Assembly (NCBI RefSeq): GCF_016862215.1
Contig: NZ_BOMN01000031.1
Span: forward strand, 84,984 to 148,983
Length of the DNA stretch: 64,000 bases
Source: Winogradskya humida
GTDB taxonomy: Bacteria; Actinomycetota; Actinomycetes; Mycobacteriales; Micromonosporaceae
Reading direction: 5' to 3'
Of the stretch, positions 47,864 to 56,624 are shown one piece after another (the stretch's first letter is position 1; every line of letters begins with the position of its first letter). A model generated the notes under the pieces. It saw only the letters and a program-made list of their open reading frames with translations, was not told the origin of the DNA and made no database searches. The translations under genes and the position numbers were made by a program.

Positions 47864-48055
47864 ATGATCGAAAATGCGGATCCGGCCTGGCGCAAGAGCA
47901 GCAGGTGCACGAATGGGACGTGCGTCGAGGTCGCCAAGGACGGCGACGACTACCTGGTGCGGGACAGCAAGTATCCCGGGGCACAGCCACTGCGCTTCGA
48001 TGCCGCGGCGTGGCGGGACTTCATCGCGGGCGTGCGGGCGGGGGAGTTCGAGTAA
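47864..48055 (+). CDS. DUF397 small protein (second copy)
   Basis: This 63-residue protein starts at ATG 47864 (MIENADPAWRKSSRC) with GGAGGTGACAGC upstream. The DUF397 pattern is complete: CTNGTCVEVAKDGDDYLVRD, then SKYPGAQPLRF, then AAWRDFIAGVRAGEFE. It is about 50% identical to the copy at 47216 but has its own upstream region and no adjacent XRE gene of its own. Confidence 0.92.
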   Translation: MIENADPAWRKSSRCTNGTCVEVAKDGDDYLVRDSKYPGAQPLRFDAAAWRDFIAGVRAGEFE

Positions 48056-48095
48056 CGGCGGGTTCGGGGCCGGCCTGCGGGGGCATACTGCCTCA

Positions 48096-48617
48096 ATGGG
48101 TGACTTCCCTTCGCGAGTCGAGCCCCAGCCGGTGACGGTCGTCGAGTCCGAGCGGTTCCAGGAGCTTGTCGCAGCGGCCGAGGCGCTGCTTGACGAGCTG
48201 ACCGCGCGGTACGTCGTGGAGCGCCGGGAGACGAAAGAGCCGCTCGGCGATGGCGGCGAGGTGGTCCGGACCGTGCGGTTGATGCCGCACAGTCCGGCTG
48301 CGGGGCCGCTCTCCATCTGCTTTCCCGACACCTCGGCGCGGATCGTGCTCCGGCTCGGTCGCTGGTTCGAGCAGTCGTTGCCGGGCTATCAGGACGACAT
48401 CGATGAGCTGCGGAAACTTGCGGTCGCCCACGTTGAGGGCGGGCTGTGGGAGCGGATCCGGCGGGGGCTCAGCGGGTCCTGGCTCGAGACCCGGCTGATC
48501 GGGCCCGAGATCACGGTCAGCCGGGAAGCCCCGGTCGATGCGGTGGAGGCCCGGGCCGCGCGCCGGGAGGGATTCGCCACGCCGGTGCAGTGGTCGCCCT
48601 GGACCCGCCGGCCCTGA
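48096..48617 (+). CDS. Conserved hypothetical protein
   Basis: This 173-residue soluble protein starts at ATG 48096 (MGDFPSRVEPQPVTVVE). Features include a long N-terminal helix (FQELVAAAEALLDELTARYV), a possible beta region (MPHSPAAGPLSICFPD) and a conserved-looking end (VQWSPWTRRP). I cannot name a domain. It is 40 bases after the second DUF397 gene and may be co-transcribed. Confidence 0.65.
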   Translation: MGDFPSRVEPQPVTVVESERFQELVAAAEALLDELTARYVVERRETKEPLGDGGEVVRTVRLMPHSPAAGPLSICFPDTSARIVLRLGRWFEQSLPGYQDDIDELRKLAVAHVEGGLWERIRRGLSGSWLETRLIGPEITVSREAPVDAVEARAARREGFATPVQWSPWTRRP

Positions 48618-48664
48618 ACCAAAGCCCTGAACTAAAAGCCCTGAACTAAAAGCCCTGAACCGAG
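48612..48664 (+). repeat. 13-14-bp tandem repeat, four units
   Basis: CCCTGAAC begins at 48612, 48625, 48639 and 48653, with AAAG linkers (unit CCCTGAACTAAAAG). The first unit includes the stop of the preceding gene. It lies just before the flavoprotein gene and probably contains no signal beyond spacing. Confidence 0.75.
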
Positions 48665-48698
48665 TGGCCAGAACCGTGGGTCGATAGACTTCCCGCTC

Positions 48699-49817
48699 GT
48701 GGTAGCGGAGTGGGACGTGGCTGTGGTCGGGGCCGGGCCGGGTGGGCTTGCTGCTGCGTACGCCGCAGCGGCGGGCGGGGCCCGGACGGTGGTGCTTGAG
48801 CGCGCGGAGCATCCGCGCTACAAGACGTGCGGCGGTGGCCTGCTGGGCAACTCGCTGCGGCTCGCGCAGTCGCGGATCAGCGTGCCGGCGCGCGACGAGA
48901 TCTACGCCGTCACCATCACCGATCGCGGGAAACGGGCGTTCACGCGGCACTCGACGCAGCGGCCGGTGCTGACCATGGTCCGCCGTGACGAGTTCGACTT
49001 CGCCTGGTACGAGGCTGCGGTCGCGGCCGGCGCGCAGGTCCGGCAGTTCTGCCAGGTCAGGTCGATCGATCAGGACGAGGACGCCGCGACGGTCACGCTG
49101 GCGGACGGCGAGACGATTACCGCGCGTACGGTCATCGGCGCCGACGGCTCGGCGGGGATCAGCTCACGGCACGTCGGGGTCACGTTCGACCAGCAGGATC
49201 TCGGGCTCGAGGTCGAGATCGAGGCGAGTGCCGCGGACCGGGATTCCTACCGCGGGAGGGTGCTGCTCGACTGGGGGCCGGTTGCGGGCTCCTACGGGTG
49301 GGTCTTCCCCAAGGACGACCAGCTCACCGTCGGCGTGATCATGGCGAAGGGCCGGGGCGCGGAAACCAAGCGGTACCTCGCCGATTTCCTTTCCCAGCTC
49401 GGGCTCGAAGGACGCACAGTCATTCGCGACTCCGGTCACCTGACGCGTTGCCGCAACCCCGGTGCGCCGTTGCGAAAAGGCCGGGTAATCGTGGTCGGGG
49501 ACGCGGCCGGACTGCTGGAACCGTGGACGCGGGAAGGCATCAGTTATGCGCTGAGATCCGGGACGTGGGCGGGCGAGGCGGCGGCAAAGGGCGAGCTCGA
49601 CGCGTACGAACAAATGGTTGTGAACGAACTGGGGCCGGAGATGGCCGCCGGGCGTACCTTGCTGAGGCTTTTTGAAAGGCGCCGCAGGCTCATGCACACG
49701 GCCTTTTCAACGCCGCTGGGGTGGCGTGCTTTTGAGGCTTTCTGCCGCGGTGAGCTGGCTATGGCCACGGTGCTGGAGAAATCGTCGGTGAGGGCCGCCA
49801 TCAAAGCGTTCGGCTGA
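48699..49817 (+). CDS. Geranylgeranyl reductase family FAD-dependent oxidoreductase
   Basis: This 372-residue flavoprotein starts at GTG 48699. The Rossmann FAD motif is VAVVGAGPGGLAAAYAAAAG. The family-specific RYKTCGGGLLGNSLRL and the second FAD motif GRVIVVGDAAGLLEPWTREGI place it in the geranylgeranyl reductase group (YxCxGG signature). Members saturate prenyl chains such as menaquinone or lipid side chains; some act in other pathways. The C-terminal 17 bases overlap the convergent MFS gene. The exact substrate is unknown. Confidence 0.92.
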   Translation: MVAEWDVAVVGAGPGGLAAAYAAAAGGARTVVLERAEHPRYKTCGGGLLGNSLRLAQSRISVPARDEIYAVTITDRGKRAFTRHSTQRPVLTMVRRDEFDFAWYEAAVAAGAQVRQFCQVRSIDQDEDAATVTLADGETITARTVIGADGSAGISSRHVGVTFDQQDLGLEVEIEASAADRDSYRGRVLLDWGPVAGSYGWVFPKDDQLTVGVIMAKGRGAETKRYLADFLSQLGLEGRTVIRDSGHLTRCRNPGAPLRKGRVIVVGDAAGLLEPWTREGISYALRSGTWAGEAAAKGELDAYEQMVVNELGPEMAAGRTLLRLFERRRRLMHTAFSTPLGWRAFEAFCRGELAMATVLEKSSVRAAIKAFG

Positions 49818-51093
49818 CCCCGGAGCGCGTGAGCCACGCCTCGTCCTCGGCCTGCTTACGGGCGAGCCCGTCCTCGCCGTTGTACCGCCGGAACTGCGGC
49901 AGGGCGAGCGCGAGTCCGAGCGTACCGACGATGCAGAGCACGCCACCCACCCAGATGGAGCCACCGACGCCCAGCCTGGTCCGGGCCATCAGGCCCGAGC
50001 GCAGCTGGCCGAGCATCGGACCGGTCGTGTAGGAGAGCATCTCGATGCCCGCGAGCCGGCCGCGCAGATGGTCCGGGATGGTCTGACTCCACATGATTGA
50101 GCGGAAGATGCCGGATATCATGTCCGCGCCGCCCGCGAAGGCCAGGCAGAACAGCGTCAGCCAGAGCGCCCCGGACAGGCCGGCGCCGACGATACCGATG
50201 CCCCAGAACGCGGCCGCGACGATCACCATCAGCCCGTGCCGATGCACCCGGCCGGTCCAGCCCGAGGTCAGCGTCGCGATCAGGGTGCCGACCGACGGCG
50301 CCGCGTAGAGCAGGCCGAGCACGCGCGGACCGCCGAGCTGCATCGCGAGGAACGGGTACAGCGCCTGGGGCATGCCGAAGAACATGGCGTTGATATCGAC
50401 GAGGTACGTGCCGAGCAGCTCGGGGCGGCTGCGGGCGTACCGCAGACCGGTGACCACCGAGCGCAACGACGGGCGGTCGGCGTCCGGGGGTGGCGGGACG
50501 GCTTTCACCAGGCTCAGGCAGATCACCGAGGCGGCGAAGGTGAGCAGGTCGATCGCGTACACGAGCCAGAGGTCGACCGACGCGATCAACAGGCCGGCCA
50601 CCGCCGGACCGCCGAGCTGCGCGACCTGCATGCCCAGCGAGCTCATGGCCATGGTGGCCGGGAGCTCCTCCGGGCGTACGAGCCGGGGCAGCATCGCTTC
50701 GAGTGCCGGGCGTTGCAGACCGTCAACCGTCGCGGTCAGCGCCGCGATCACGAAGAGCAACCAGAGGTGCGGCTCGTGGGACAGAGCGTTGAGCAGCAGG
50801 ATCCCGCAGAGCCCGGCCAGCGCGAACTCGCCGCCCCGGACCAGCAGGCGCCGGTCGAGGAAATCGGCGAGCGCCCCGCCGACAAACGCCATGACCAGCA
50901 GCGGGACCAGCTCGCACACGCCGAGCAGGCCGACCATCAGCGGATCGTCGGTGATCTTCGCGACCTGGTAGGGGATCGTGACGTACGTGATGAACGACCC
51001 GAACCCGGACACCGCCCCGCCGGTGAAGACTAGCCGGAAGTCGCGGGAGGTACGCAGCGGCGTGAGGTCCAGTCCGAAGCGCCGCTTTGTCAC
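49801..51093 (-). CDS. MFS exporter (enterobactin exporter EntS-like)
   Basis: This 430-residue, 12-helix transporter starts at GTG 51093. The N-terminal FRLVFTGGAVSGFGSFITYV and the loop GALADFLDRRLLVRGGE match MFS_3/EntS-type exporters. Another mark is the intact VDGLQRPALEAMLPRLV loop. Such proteins export siderophores or drugs. It overlaps the flavoprotein's 3' end by 17 bases (convergent). No siderophore gene lies nearby, so the substrate is open. Confidence 0.88.
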   Translation of the reverse strand: MTKRRFGLDLTPLRTSRDFRLVFTGGAVSGFGSFITYVTIPYQVAKITDDPLMVGLLGVCELVPLLVMAFVGGALADFLDRRLLVRGGEFALAGLCGILLLNALSHEPHLWLLFVIAALTATVDGLQRPALEAMLPRLVRPEELPATMAMSSLGMQVAQLGGPAVAGLLIASVDLWLVYAIDLLTFAASVICLSLVKAVPPPPDADRPSLRSVVTGLRYARSRPELLGTYLVDINAMFFGMPQALYPFLAMQLGGPRVLGLLYAAPSVGTLIATLTSGWTGRVHRHGLMVIVAAAFWGIGIVGAGLSGALWLTLFCLAFAGGADMISGIFRSIMWSQTIPDHLRGRLAGIEMLSYTTGPMLGQLRSGLMARTRLGVGGSIWVGGVLCIVGTLGLALALPQFRRYNGEDGLARKQAEDEAWLTRSGVSRTL

Positions 51094-51135
51094 GCCGGAG
51101 ATCGTGCCCCAGACGCGGCCCGGCGCGCGACGGAA

Positions 51136-51618
51136 TTACCTCAGGACCAGCTTGCCGGTCTTCTCGAACGTCGCCAGGTCACCCAGGATCTCGTCGACCA
51201 GCGCCGACTGCGGCCCCGGCAGCGCATCCAGCGGGAAGAAACCGGCGTCGACCGACTCGTCGGTCACCCGCTGCAGCTCACCCTCCCAGGTGTGGATCCG
51301 GAAAGACATCACGATCTGCTGGTACGTGTGCCCGAACTGGTTCGTGTAGGTGCGCGAGGTGTCGAACATGAACGGCGTCAGCGACGTCGCCCGCAGCCCG
51401 GTCTCCTCCCAGGTCTCGCGGATCGCGCACTGCTCCATGTCCTCGCCCAGCTCCATCGCGCCGGCCGGGATCGCCCAGCGGTGGTTGTCGGAGCGCTGGA
51501 TCATCAGGAGCCGGTTCTGGTCATCGATGATCACGCCGCGTGCGCCCACGAACAACAGGGTGTCGGTGTCGCCCACGCTGGTTCGTACCCGGCCGAGATA
51601 AGACTCTTCCCACGTCAT
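51136..51618 (-). CDS. NUDIX hydrolase
   Basis: This 160-residue protein has a Nudix box: GAMELGEDMEQCAIRE followed by TWEETGL fits G-x5-E-x7-R-E-x2-E-E-x-G-U. It hydrolyses nucleoside diphosphate derivatives; the substrate is not predictable. ATG 51618 (MTWEESYLGRV) is used rather than an upstream GTG that adds two residues. It is 19 bases downstream of the ku gene on the same strand and is probably in its operon. Confidence 0.93.
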   Translation of the reverse strand: MTWEESYLGRVRTSVGDTDTLLFVGARGVIIDDQNRLLMIQRSDNHRWAIPAGAMELGEDMEQCAIRETWEETGLRATSLTPFMFDTSRTYTNQFGHTYQQIVMSFRIHTWEGELQRVTDESVDAGFFPLDALPGPQSALVDEILGDLATFEKTGKLVLR

Positions 51619-51637
51619 TCCCACGGGATCATGGTAG

Positions 51638-52624
51638 TCAGGCGGACTTCTTGACCGCCTTCTTCGCGGGGGTGGACTTTTTCGCGGCCGTGGTCGTCTT
51701 TGTTGCCGCGGTCTTCTTCGCGGCCGCCTTCTTGATGGGGGTCGGCTCAGCCGCCTTCTTCGCGGGCGCGGCTTTTGTTGCTTTTGTTGCTTTTGTGGGC
51801 GTGGCTTTGGTGGGGGTGGGCGTGGCTTTGGTGGGCGCTGACTCGCCGCGTGCCTGCTTGGCGCGCTCGACCGAGGCCTTGAGCGCGGCCATCAGGTCGA
51901 CCGCGGCGGCCGGAGCCGCCTCGGGCTCCTCCGGGGCGACCACCTCGCGGCCCTCGACCTTGGCGTCGATGACCTCCTGGAGCGCGGCCCGGTAGTTGTC
52001 GGTGAACTCGTCGGGCTGGAAACTGCCGGCCATCGAGTCGATCAGCGAGCTTGCCATGGCGAGCTCCGCGGGCCGCGTCTCGATGTCGTCGTCGAGAAAG
52101 CCGAACTCGGGGGTCCGGACCTCGTCGGGCCAGAGCATCGTGTTGAGGACCAGGACATTCTCGTGTACGCGCAGAGTGGCGAGCTGTTCCCGCTGCCGGA
52201 TCGCGATCTTGACCACGGCGACCCGGTCGGACTCGGTGAGGGCGTCACGGAGAAGGACGTACGGCTTCGCGGCCTGCCCCTCCGGCTCCAGGTAGTAGGC
52301 CTTGGCGAACAGCAGCGGGTCGATCTGCTCCGCGGGGACGAACTGCAGCACGTCGATCGCGCGTGACGTGGTCAGCGGCAGATCGGCGAAGTCGTCGTCG
52401 GTCAGGACGACCATCTCGCCGCCACCGATGTCGTACCCCTTGGCGATGTCGTCATAGCTGACCACCTCGCCGTCGACCGAGCAGGTGCGCTGATATTTGA
52501 TCCGGCCCCCGTCGGTGCGGTGCACCTGGTGAAAGCGGATATCTTTCTCTTCCGTAGCCGAATAGAGCTTCACGGCGATCGACACCAGGCCGAACGAGAC
52601 CGCGCCCTTCCAGATCGCCCGCAT
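51638..52624 (-). CDS. ku: Ku protein for non-homologous end joining
   Basis: This 328-residue bacterial Ku forms a homodimer ring on broken DNA ends and recruits LigD. The core begins MRAIWKGAVSFGLVSIAVKL and runs to about residue 250. The C-terminal ~75 residues are a Lys/Ala/Thr/Pro-rich tail (KATPTPTKATPTKATKATKA and AAKKTAATKT), as in other actinobacterial Ku, where it adds DNA binding. It is divergent from the separate ligase and polymerase genes across a 199-base region. Confidence 0.96.
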   Translation of the reverse strand: MRAIWKGAVSFGLVSIAVKLYSATEEKDIRFHQVHRTDGGRIKYQRTCSVDGEVVSYDDIAKGYDIGGGEMVVLTDDDFADLPLTTSRAIDVLQFVPAEQIDPLLFAKAYYLEPEGQAAKPYVLLRDALTESDRVAVVKIAIRQREQLATLRVHENVLVLNTMLWPDEVRTPEFGFLDDDIETRPAELAMASSLIDSMAGSFQPDEFTDNYRAALQEVIDAKVEGREVVAPEEPEAAPAAAVDLMAALKASVERAKQARGESAPTKATPTPTKATPTKATKATKAAPAKKAAEPTPIKKAAAKKTAATKTTTAAKKSTPAKKAVKKSA

Positions 52625-52823
52625 GGCCGACTCCTACCCCTCGTGAGCTGCCTCTTCGATCAAGGATGGCACTCGTGGGGCGTGTGCGTAAGGTTTCGGT
52701 GCAGCGTCATGACTGCGGTATGCACCTCGATGTCGATAAATGTGTTAAACGGCGCTTGCCGCCCTGGGATGATCGATTGCCGGTTTCCCGCCCGGCGGGC
52801 GTACCGCTGCCTATGGTGATCAC

Positions 52824-53780
52824 GTGCCGGGAGCCCCCTTGTCGCCGATGCTCGCCTCCGCGGGCCCGCTGCCGCTGGGCGGGAACTGGGGTTACGAGTT
52901 CAAGTGGGACGGGGTCCGGGTCCTCGCGTCGTTCGCGGGCGGGCCGCCCCGGCTCTGGGCCAGGTCCGGCACGTCGGTCACCGCGGCGTACCCCGAGATC
53001 GCCGCGCTGCGGCTGCCGCCCGACACCCTGCTCGACGGCGAGATGGTGGTCCTGAACAACCTCGGGCGGCCGTCGTTCACCTCGCTCGCCGAACGCATGC
53101 ACGTGCGGGACACCGGCAAGGCGGCGCGACTCGCGGTCACACTGCCGGTCACCTACATGATCTTCGACCTGTTGCGCTACGACGGACAATCACTGCTCGG
53201 CCTTGGGTACGCCGAAAGGCGCGCTCGTCTCGAAGAACTCAACCTCGGCGTCGGACGCTGGACCGTACCGCCGGCGTTCACCGACGGAGCCGCCACCGAG
53301 ACGGCCGCCCGGGAGAACAGCCTCGAAGGGGTGATGGCGAAACGGCTGGACTCGCCGTACGTGCCGGGCGCCCGCACCCCGGACTGGGTCAAGGTCAAGT
53401 TCGACCGGACCGGCGACTACGTCATCGGCGGGTGGCGTTCCGGGGCGCGCAAACTGGGCGGCCTGCTCGTCGGCGTGCCGGAGCCGGGCGGACGGCTGCG
53501 CTTCCGGGGCCGGGTCGGAGGAGGCATCGGTGCCGCGGCCGAACACGACCTGCTCTCCGCGCTGGCCCCGCTTGTCGCACGGGAATCGCCGTTCGCCGCG
53601 GGGGCCGTGCCCCGTGAGGATGCCCGCGGCGCGCACTGGGTAAGCCCCGACCTGGTGGTCGAGGTGCGCTACGGCAACCTGACCCCGGACGGGCGGCTGC
53701 GTTTCCCCCGCTTCCTGCGGCTGCGCCCCGACAAGACGCCGGCCGAATGCGTGGAGGAGGAGCCCGGCGATGGCAGCTGA
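52824..53780 (+). CDS. ligD: ATP-dependent DNA ligase (LigD-type ligase domain)
   Basis: This 318-residue ligase consists of an adenylation domain and an OB fold only. The catalytic lysine lies in YEFKWDGVRVLAS (motif I), motif III is MIFDLLRYDG, and motif IV/V are LEGVMAKRLDSPY and WVKVKF. The GTG at 52824 gives PGAPLSPMLASAG. The polymerase domain is a separate overlapping gene (11 bases), and no 3'-phosphoesterase domain appears. This is the LigC/split LigD type of NHEJ ligase, and it lies divergent from ku. Confidence 0.93.
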   Translation: MPGAPLSPMLASAGPLPLGGNWGYEFKWDGVRVLASFAGGPPRLWARSGTSVTAAYPEIAALRLPPDTLLDGEMVVLNNLGRPSFTSLAERMHVRDTGKAARLAVTLPVTYMIFDLLRYDGQSLLGLGYAERRARLEELNLGVGRWTVPPAFTDGAATETAARENSLEGVMAKRLDSPYVPGARTPDWVKVKFDRTGDYVIGGWRSGARKLGGLLVGVPEPGGRLRFRGRVGGGIGAAAEHDLLSALAPLVARESPFAAGAVPREDARGAHWVSPDLVVEVRYGNLTPDGRLRFPRFLRLRPDKTPAECVEEEPGDGS

Positions 53781-54690
53781 ACGGTTCCCGGTCCAGATCG
53801 AGGGCCGCGATCTCGAGTTGTCCAACCTCGACAAACTGATGTATCCCGGCGCGGGATTCACCAAAGGCGAGGTCATCGACTACTACACCCGCGTCGCACC
53901 GCTGCTCCTGCCACATCTGGAAGGGCGGGCGCTCACGCGGATCCGATACCCCAACGGCGTCGACGGCGCGCATTTCTTCGAGAAGAACGCCCCGGGCGGA
54001 ACCCCTTCATGGGTACGGCTGGATACGCTGCCCGTACCCGGCTCCACCAAATCCCGCGAAACGATCGACTTCGTGGTCGTCGACGAGCTGGCCACCCTCG
54101 TATGGGTCGCCAATCTCGCTTCGCTGGAACTGCACACGCCGCAATGGCGGGTCGGTAGTGATCCCGATCTGCTCGTCGTCGACCTCGATCCCGGGGCGCC
54201 GGCTGCGCTGCAGGAGTGCTGTGCCGTGGCGATGCTCATGCGGGATCGGTTGAGCGAGGACGGGCTCCGGGCGTACCCGAAGACTTCCGGAAAGAAGGGG
54301 ATGCAACTCTGCGTGCCTATCTCCGCCCGGCAGAATGCCGAGATTGTCACCGGGTACGCCAAGCGCGTCGCGGAGGAGTTGTCCGCGCGGGTACCGGGCT
54401 CGATCACCGCGAAAATGGCGCGGGCGGTGCGGCCCGGAAAGGTCTTCATCGACTGGAGCCAGAACGCGGCGGCCAAGACGACGGTGGCTCCTTATTCGCT
54501 GCGCGCTCAGCCCTCGCCGACCGCTTCGACGCCGTTGACGTGGGACGAGGTCGAGGCCATGGCTACGGGGGCTTCGCCGGCGCGGCAATTTTCGGCGGGG
54601 GAGTTGCTCTCGCGACTGTCCACTCACGGTGATCTGCTCGCTGATCTGCTCTCACCTGGGCCTTTGCTGCCCGACCTGCTTGCTTCTTGA
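53770..54690 (+). CDS. NHEJ polymerase/primase (LigD polymerase domain)
   Basis: This 306-residue archaeo-eukaryotic primase-like polymerase, the LigD-PolDom type, overlaps the ligase gene by 11 bases. The metal-binding acids lie in LLVVDLDPG (DLD). KTSGKKGMQLCVPI supplies further nucleotide contacts, and the N-terminus ELSNLDKLMYP is diagnostic. It fills gaps with NTPs or dNTPs at broken ends. It is separate from the ligase, as in several Actinobacteria with split LigD. Confidence 0.94.
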   Translation: MAAERFPVQIEGRDLELSNLDKLMYPGAGFTKGEVIDYYTRVAPLLLPHLEGRALTRIRYPNGVDGAHFFEKNAPGGTPSWVRLDTLPVPGSTKSRETIDFVVVDELATLVWVANLASLELHTPQWRVGSDPDLLVVDLDPGAPAALQECCAVAMLMRDRLSEDGLRAYPKTSGKKGMQLCVPISARQNAEIVTGYAKRVAEELSARVPGSITAKMARAVRPGKVFIDWSQNAAAKTTVAPYSLRAQPSPTASTPLTWDEVEAMATGASPARQFSAGELLSRLSTHGDLLADLLSPGPLLPDLLAS

Positions 54691-54713
54691 GGTACCTTGC
54701 GGCGCAAGGTACC
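54691..54713 (+). promoter_or_regulatory. Perfect 10-bp palindrome, putative PadR operator
   Basis: GGTACCTTGC, spacer GGC, then GCAAGGTACC form an inverted repeat. It starts right after the polymerase stop codon and ends 9 bases before the PadR start. PadR regulators with HAAS partners commonly bind such GTACCTTG-like palindromes and repress themselves. Confidence 0.65.
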
Positions 54714-54722
54714 GTGTGACGC

Positions 54723-55064
54723 ATGGCGGATGTCGCTCAGCTCTCGACCGGCCTGCGACGCGGAACCCTCGAGTTCTGCGTCCTGGCCATGGTCGAGCAC
54801 GAAGACCGGTACGGCACCGAGATCGTGCGCCGCCTCGGCGACGAACCCAACCTCACCGCCACCGAAGGCACGATCTACCCCCTGCTCTCCCGCCTGCGCC
54901 GAGCCGGCTGGCTGGACAGCAAATGGAGCGAATCCCCCTCAGGTCCACCCCGGCGGTACTACGCCCTGACCGACAGCGGCCGGTCAGCGCTCACCCACTT
55001 CCGCACGGAATGGACCTCGTTCCGCCAGACCGTCGACCGCCTCGTAGGGACCGGTGACCAGTGA
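54723..55064 (+). CDS. PadR family transcriptional regulator
   Basis: This 113-residue winged-helix protein of the PadR short subgroup contains LRRGTLEFCVLAMVEHEDRY, the N-terminal helices, then TATEGTIYPLLSRLRRAGW, the recognition helix and wing. The ATG at 54723 is 9 bases from a perfect palindrome. Its stop overlaps the next gene's start (GTGA), a HAAS-domain protein; PadR plus HAAS is a recurrent pair. The ligand is unknown. Confidence 0.93.
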   Translation: MADVAQLSTGLRRGTLEFCVLAMVEHEDRYGTEIVRRLGDEPNLTATEGTIYPLLSRLRRAGWLDSKWSESPSGPPRRYYALTDSGRSALTHFRTEWTSFRQTVDRLVGTGDQ

Positions 55065-56581
55065 GCGCCGAAATCAACACCACTTCCGCCGGCGCCCCGG
55101 CCGGCTCTACCGCCGACTCTGCCGCCGGCACTCCGGCCGACTCTGCCGTGGGCGTTCCGGCCGACTCTGCCGTGGGCGTTCCGGCTGGCTCTGCCGTGGG
55201 TGCTTCTGCTGGCTCTGCCGTGGGTGCTTCTGCCGCCGGTGCTTCTCCCGGTGGGCGTGACAGTCGGGAGGCTCTCGACGGGCTTGTCGCGGAGTATCTG
55301 CGTGAGCTCGAACAGCACGTCAGCGGACTGCCGGTGCTCCAGCGCCGCGAGCTCCTCCGCGACCTCGAAGCCCACATCACCAACGAGCGCGCCGAGCATC
55401 CCGCTCTCGGTGAAACCGAACTGCTCGACATCCTGGAACGTCTCGGCAGCCCGGCGGCGATCGCGGCTGCGGCCTTCGAGGAGGCCGGCCTGGGCAGCAC
55501 CGCAAGCCAGGCAGCGATTCCCTCGATCTTCGGAGGCGCCGCAGCCCGCTTCTCCGGCCGCGCCGTCGTAGCCCGCACCGCACCGGCCCCGGGCTCTGCC
55601 GGCATGTCTCCAGCTGCCGTGGGTTCTGATGGTCCGGCTTTTGCCGGGGGGAGAGCTTCCGTGGCTCCCGCGCCGATGGCCATGGCGGCGTCCGGGCCGT
55701 CCGCTGTCCCGGGGGCTGCGGGCTCGGGCGGCATGTCGGCTGTAGTTTCACCGGCTGTCGGGCTGGGTGCTGTCGGGCTGGGTGCTGCCGGGCTGGGTGC
55801 TGGTGGGTCGGGTGCTGGTGGGTCGGCTGTTGGAGTGCCTGCTTATGGGCCGGCGTCGTTGCTGGGTGTCAGCGTGGCGCCCTGGGCGGCTTCGGTGCCG
55901 GCCTCAGGGGCTGTCGGGTCGGCGTCTGCCCAGGTCGGGCCGGGTGGTGGGGGTGTGGCGACCGTGCCGGAGGCCTACGTGCCGCCCGCGCCGAAGCCGG
56001 AAGCCTACGTTCCGCCGCGGTCTGCCCCGGCCATTCCGCCGGCGCCTGACCGGGTCCGGGAACCGGGCCAGCCTCAAGGCTCGAGCTTCTCGGGCTCGGC
56101 CCCGGCACCTCACGGTTCGTCGCGTGGCGGCCGTCGTGGCCCGTTCCCGCCGAGCTTCAGCGGGGTGCCCTACTCGACGATACCGCCGATCGCGGGCATG
56201 CCCTTGGCGCCGATCCGGATGGCACGTTCGACGCGACCGTGGTTCGGGGCCCTGCTGATCGGCGGGATCGCGATCGTAGTTTTCGCCTTCATCGGATGCG
56301 GCCTCGGGCTCGCCCTCACGCACAGCTCCGACGTCTCGGAGTCAGGCACCGCCGTCCCGGCCGGCCCGCTACCCGACTCGGTCATCCCGGCGGACCCGGC
56401 GGACCAGCCAGACCCGGCTGATGAGACAAACACGGCTGATGAGACAGACCCGGCTGAACAGGCGGGTCCGGCGGATCAGACCATCCCGGCGGATCCCGCC
56501 ACCACCGAGGCCGGCACGACCAGCGACACAACGCCCACAACGCCGCCGACCACCATCGCTCCGACCCAGACCGCGAACTGA
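55061..56581 (+). CDS. HAAS-domain membrane protein with extended Ala/Pro-rich repeats
   Basis: This 506-residue protein starts at GTG 55061. A HAAS signalling domain lies near residues 75-145: YLRELEQHVSGLPVLQRREL, then LLDILERLGSPAAIAAAAF. A long low-complexity Ala/Gly/Pro/Val region follows, then a single membrane helix (ALLIGGIAIVVFAFIGCGLG, about residue 400) and an acidic, Thr/Pro-rich exterior tail. The N-terminal 65 residues are 24-base DNA repeats (about 55095-55253) encoding PADSAVGV-like units. HAAS domains connect PadR regulation to membrane sensing. The repeats make the length variable. Confidence 0.85.
   Translation: MSAEINTTSAGAPAGSTADSAAGTPADSAVGVPADSAVGVPAGSAVGASAGSAVGASAAGASPGGRDSREALDGLVAEYLRELEQHVSGLPVLQRRELLRDLEAHITNERAEHPALGETELLDILERLGSPAAIAAAAFEEAGLGSTASQAAIPSIFGGAAARFSGRAVVARTAPAPGSAGMSPAAVGSDGPAFAGGRASVAPAPMAMAASGPSAVPGAAGSGGMSAVVSPAVGLGAVGLGAAGLGAGGSGAGGSAVGVPAYGPASLLGVSVAPWAASVPASGAVGSASAQVGPGGGGVATVPEAYVPPAPKPEAYVPPRSAPAIPPAPDRVREPGQPQGSSFSGSAPAPHGSSRGGRRGPFPPSFSGVPYSTIPPIAGMPLAPIRMARSTRPWFGALLIGGIAIVVFAFIGCGLGLALTHSSDVSESGTAVPAGPLPDSVIPADPADQPDPADETNTADETDPAEQAGPADQTIPADPATTEAGTTSDTTPTTPPTTIAPTQTAN
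55095..55253 (+). repeat. 24-bp coding tandem repeat in the HAAS gene
   Basis: Variants of GACTCTGCCGTGGGCGTTCC recur about every 24 bases from 55095 to 55253, encoding (P/A)(A/G)SAVG(V/A) octapeptides. A second shorter 15-base repeat (CTGTCGGGCTGGGTG type) lies at 55752-55830 in the same gene. Confidence 0.7.
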
Positions 56582-56624
56582 CCCCGGGTCGTGCCGTGAC
56601 CCGGGCCGTGCCGACCCGGATCGG

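Noticed and set aside
48612..48664. Insertion or mobile element remnant
   Set aside because: Only a four-unit 13-14-bp repeat; no terminal inverted repeats, target duplication or transposase.
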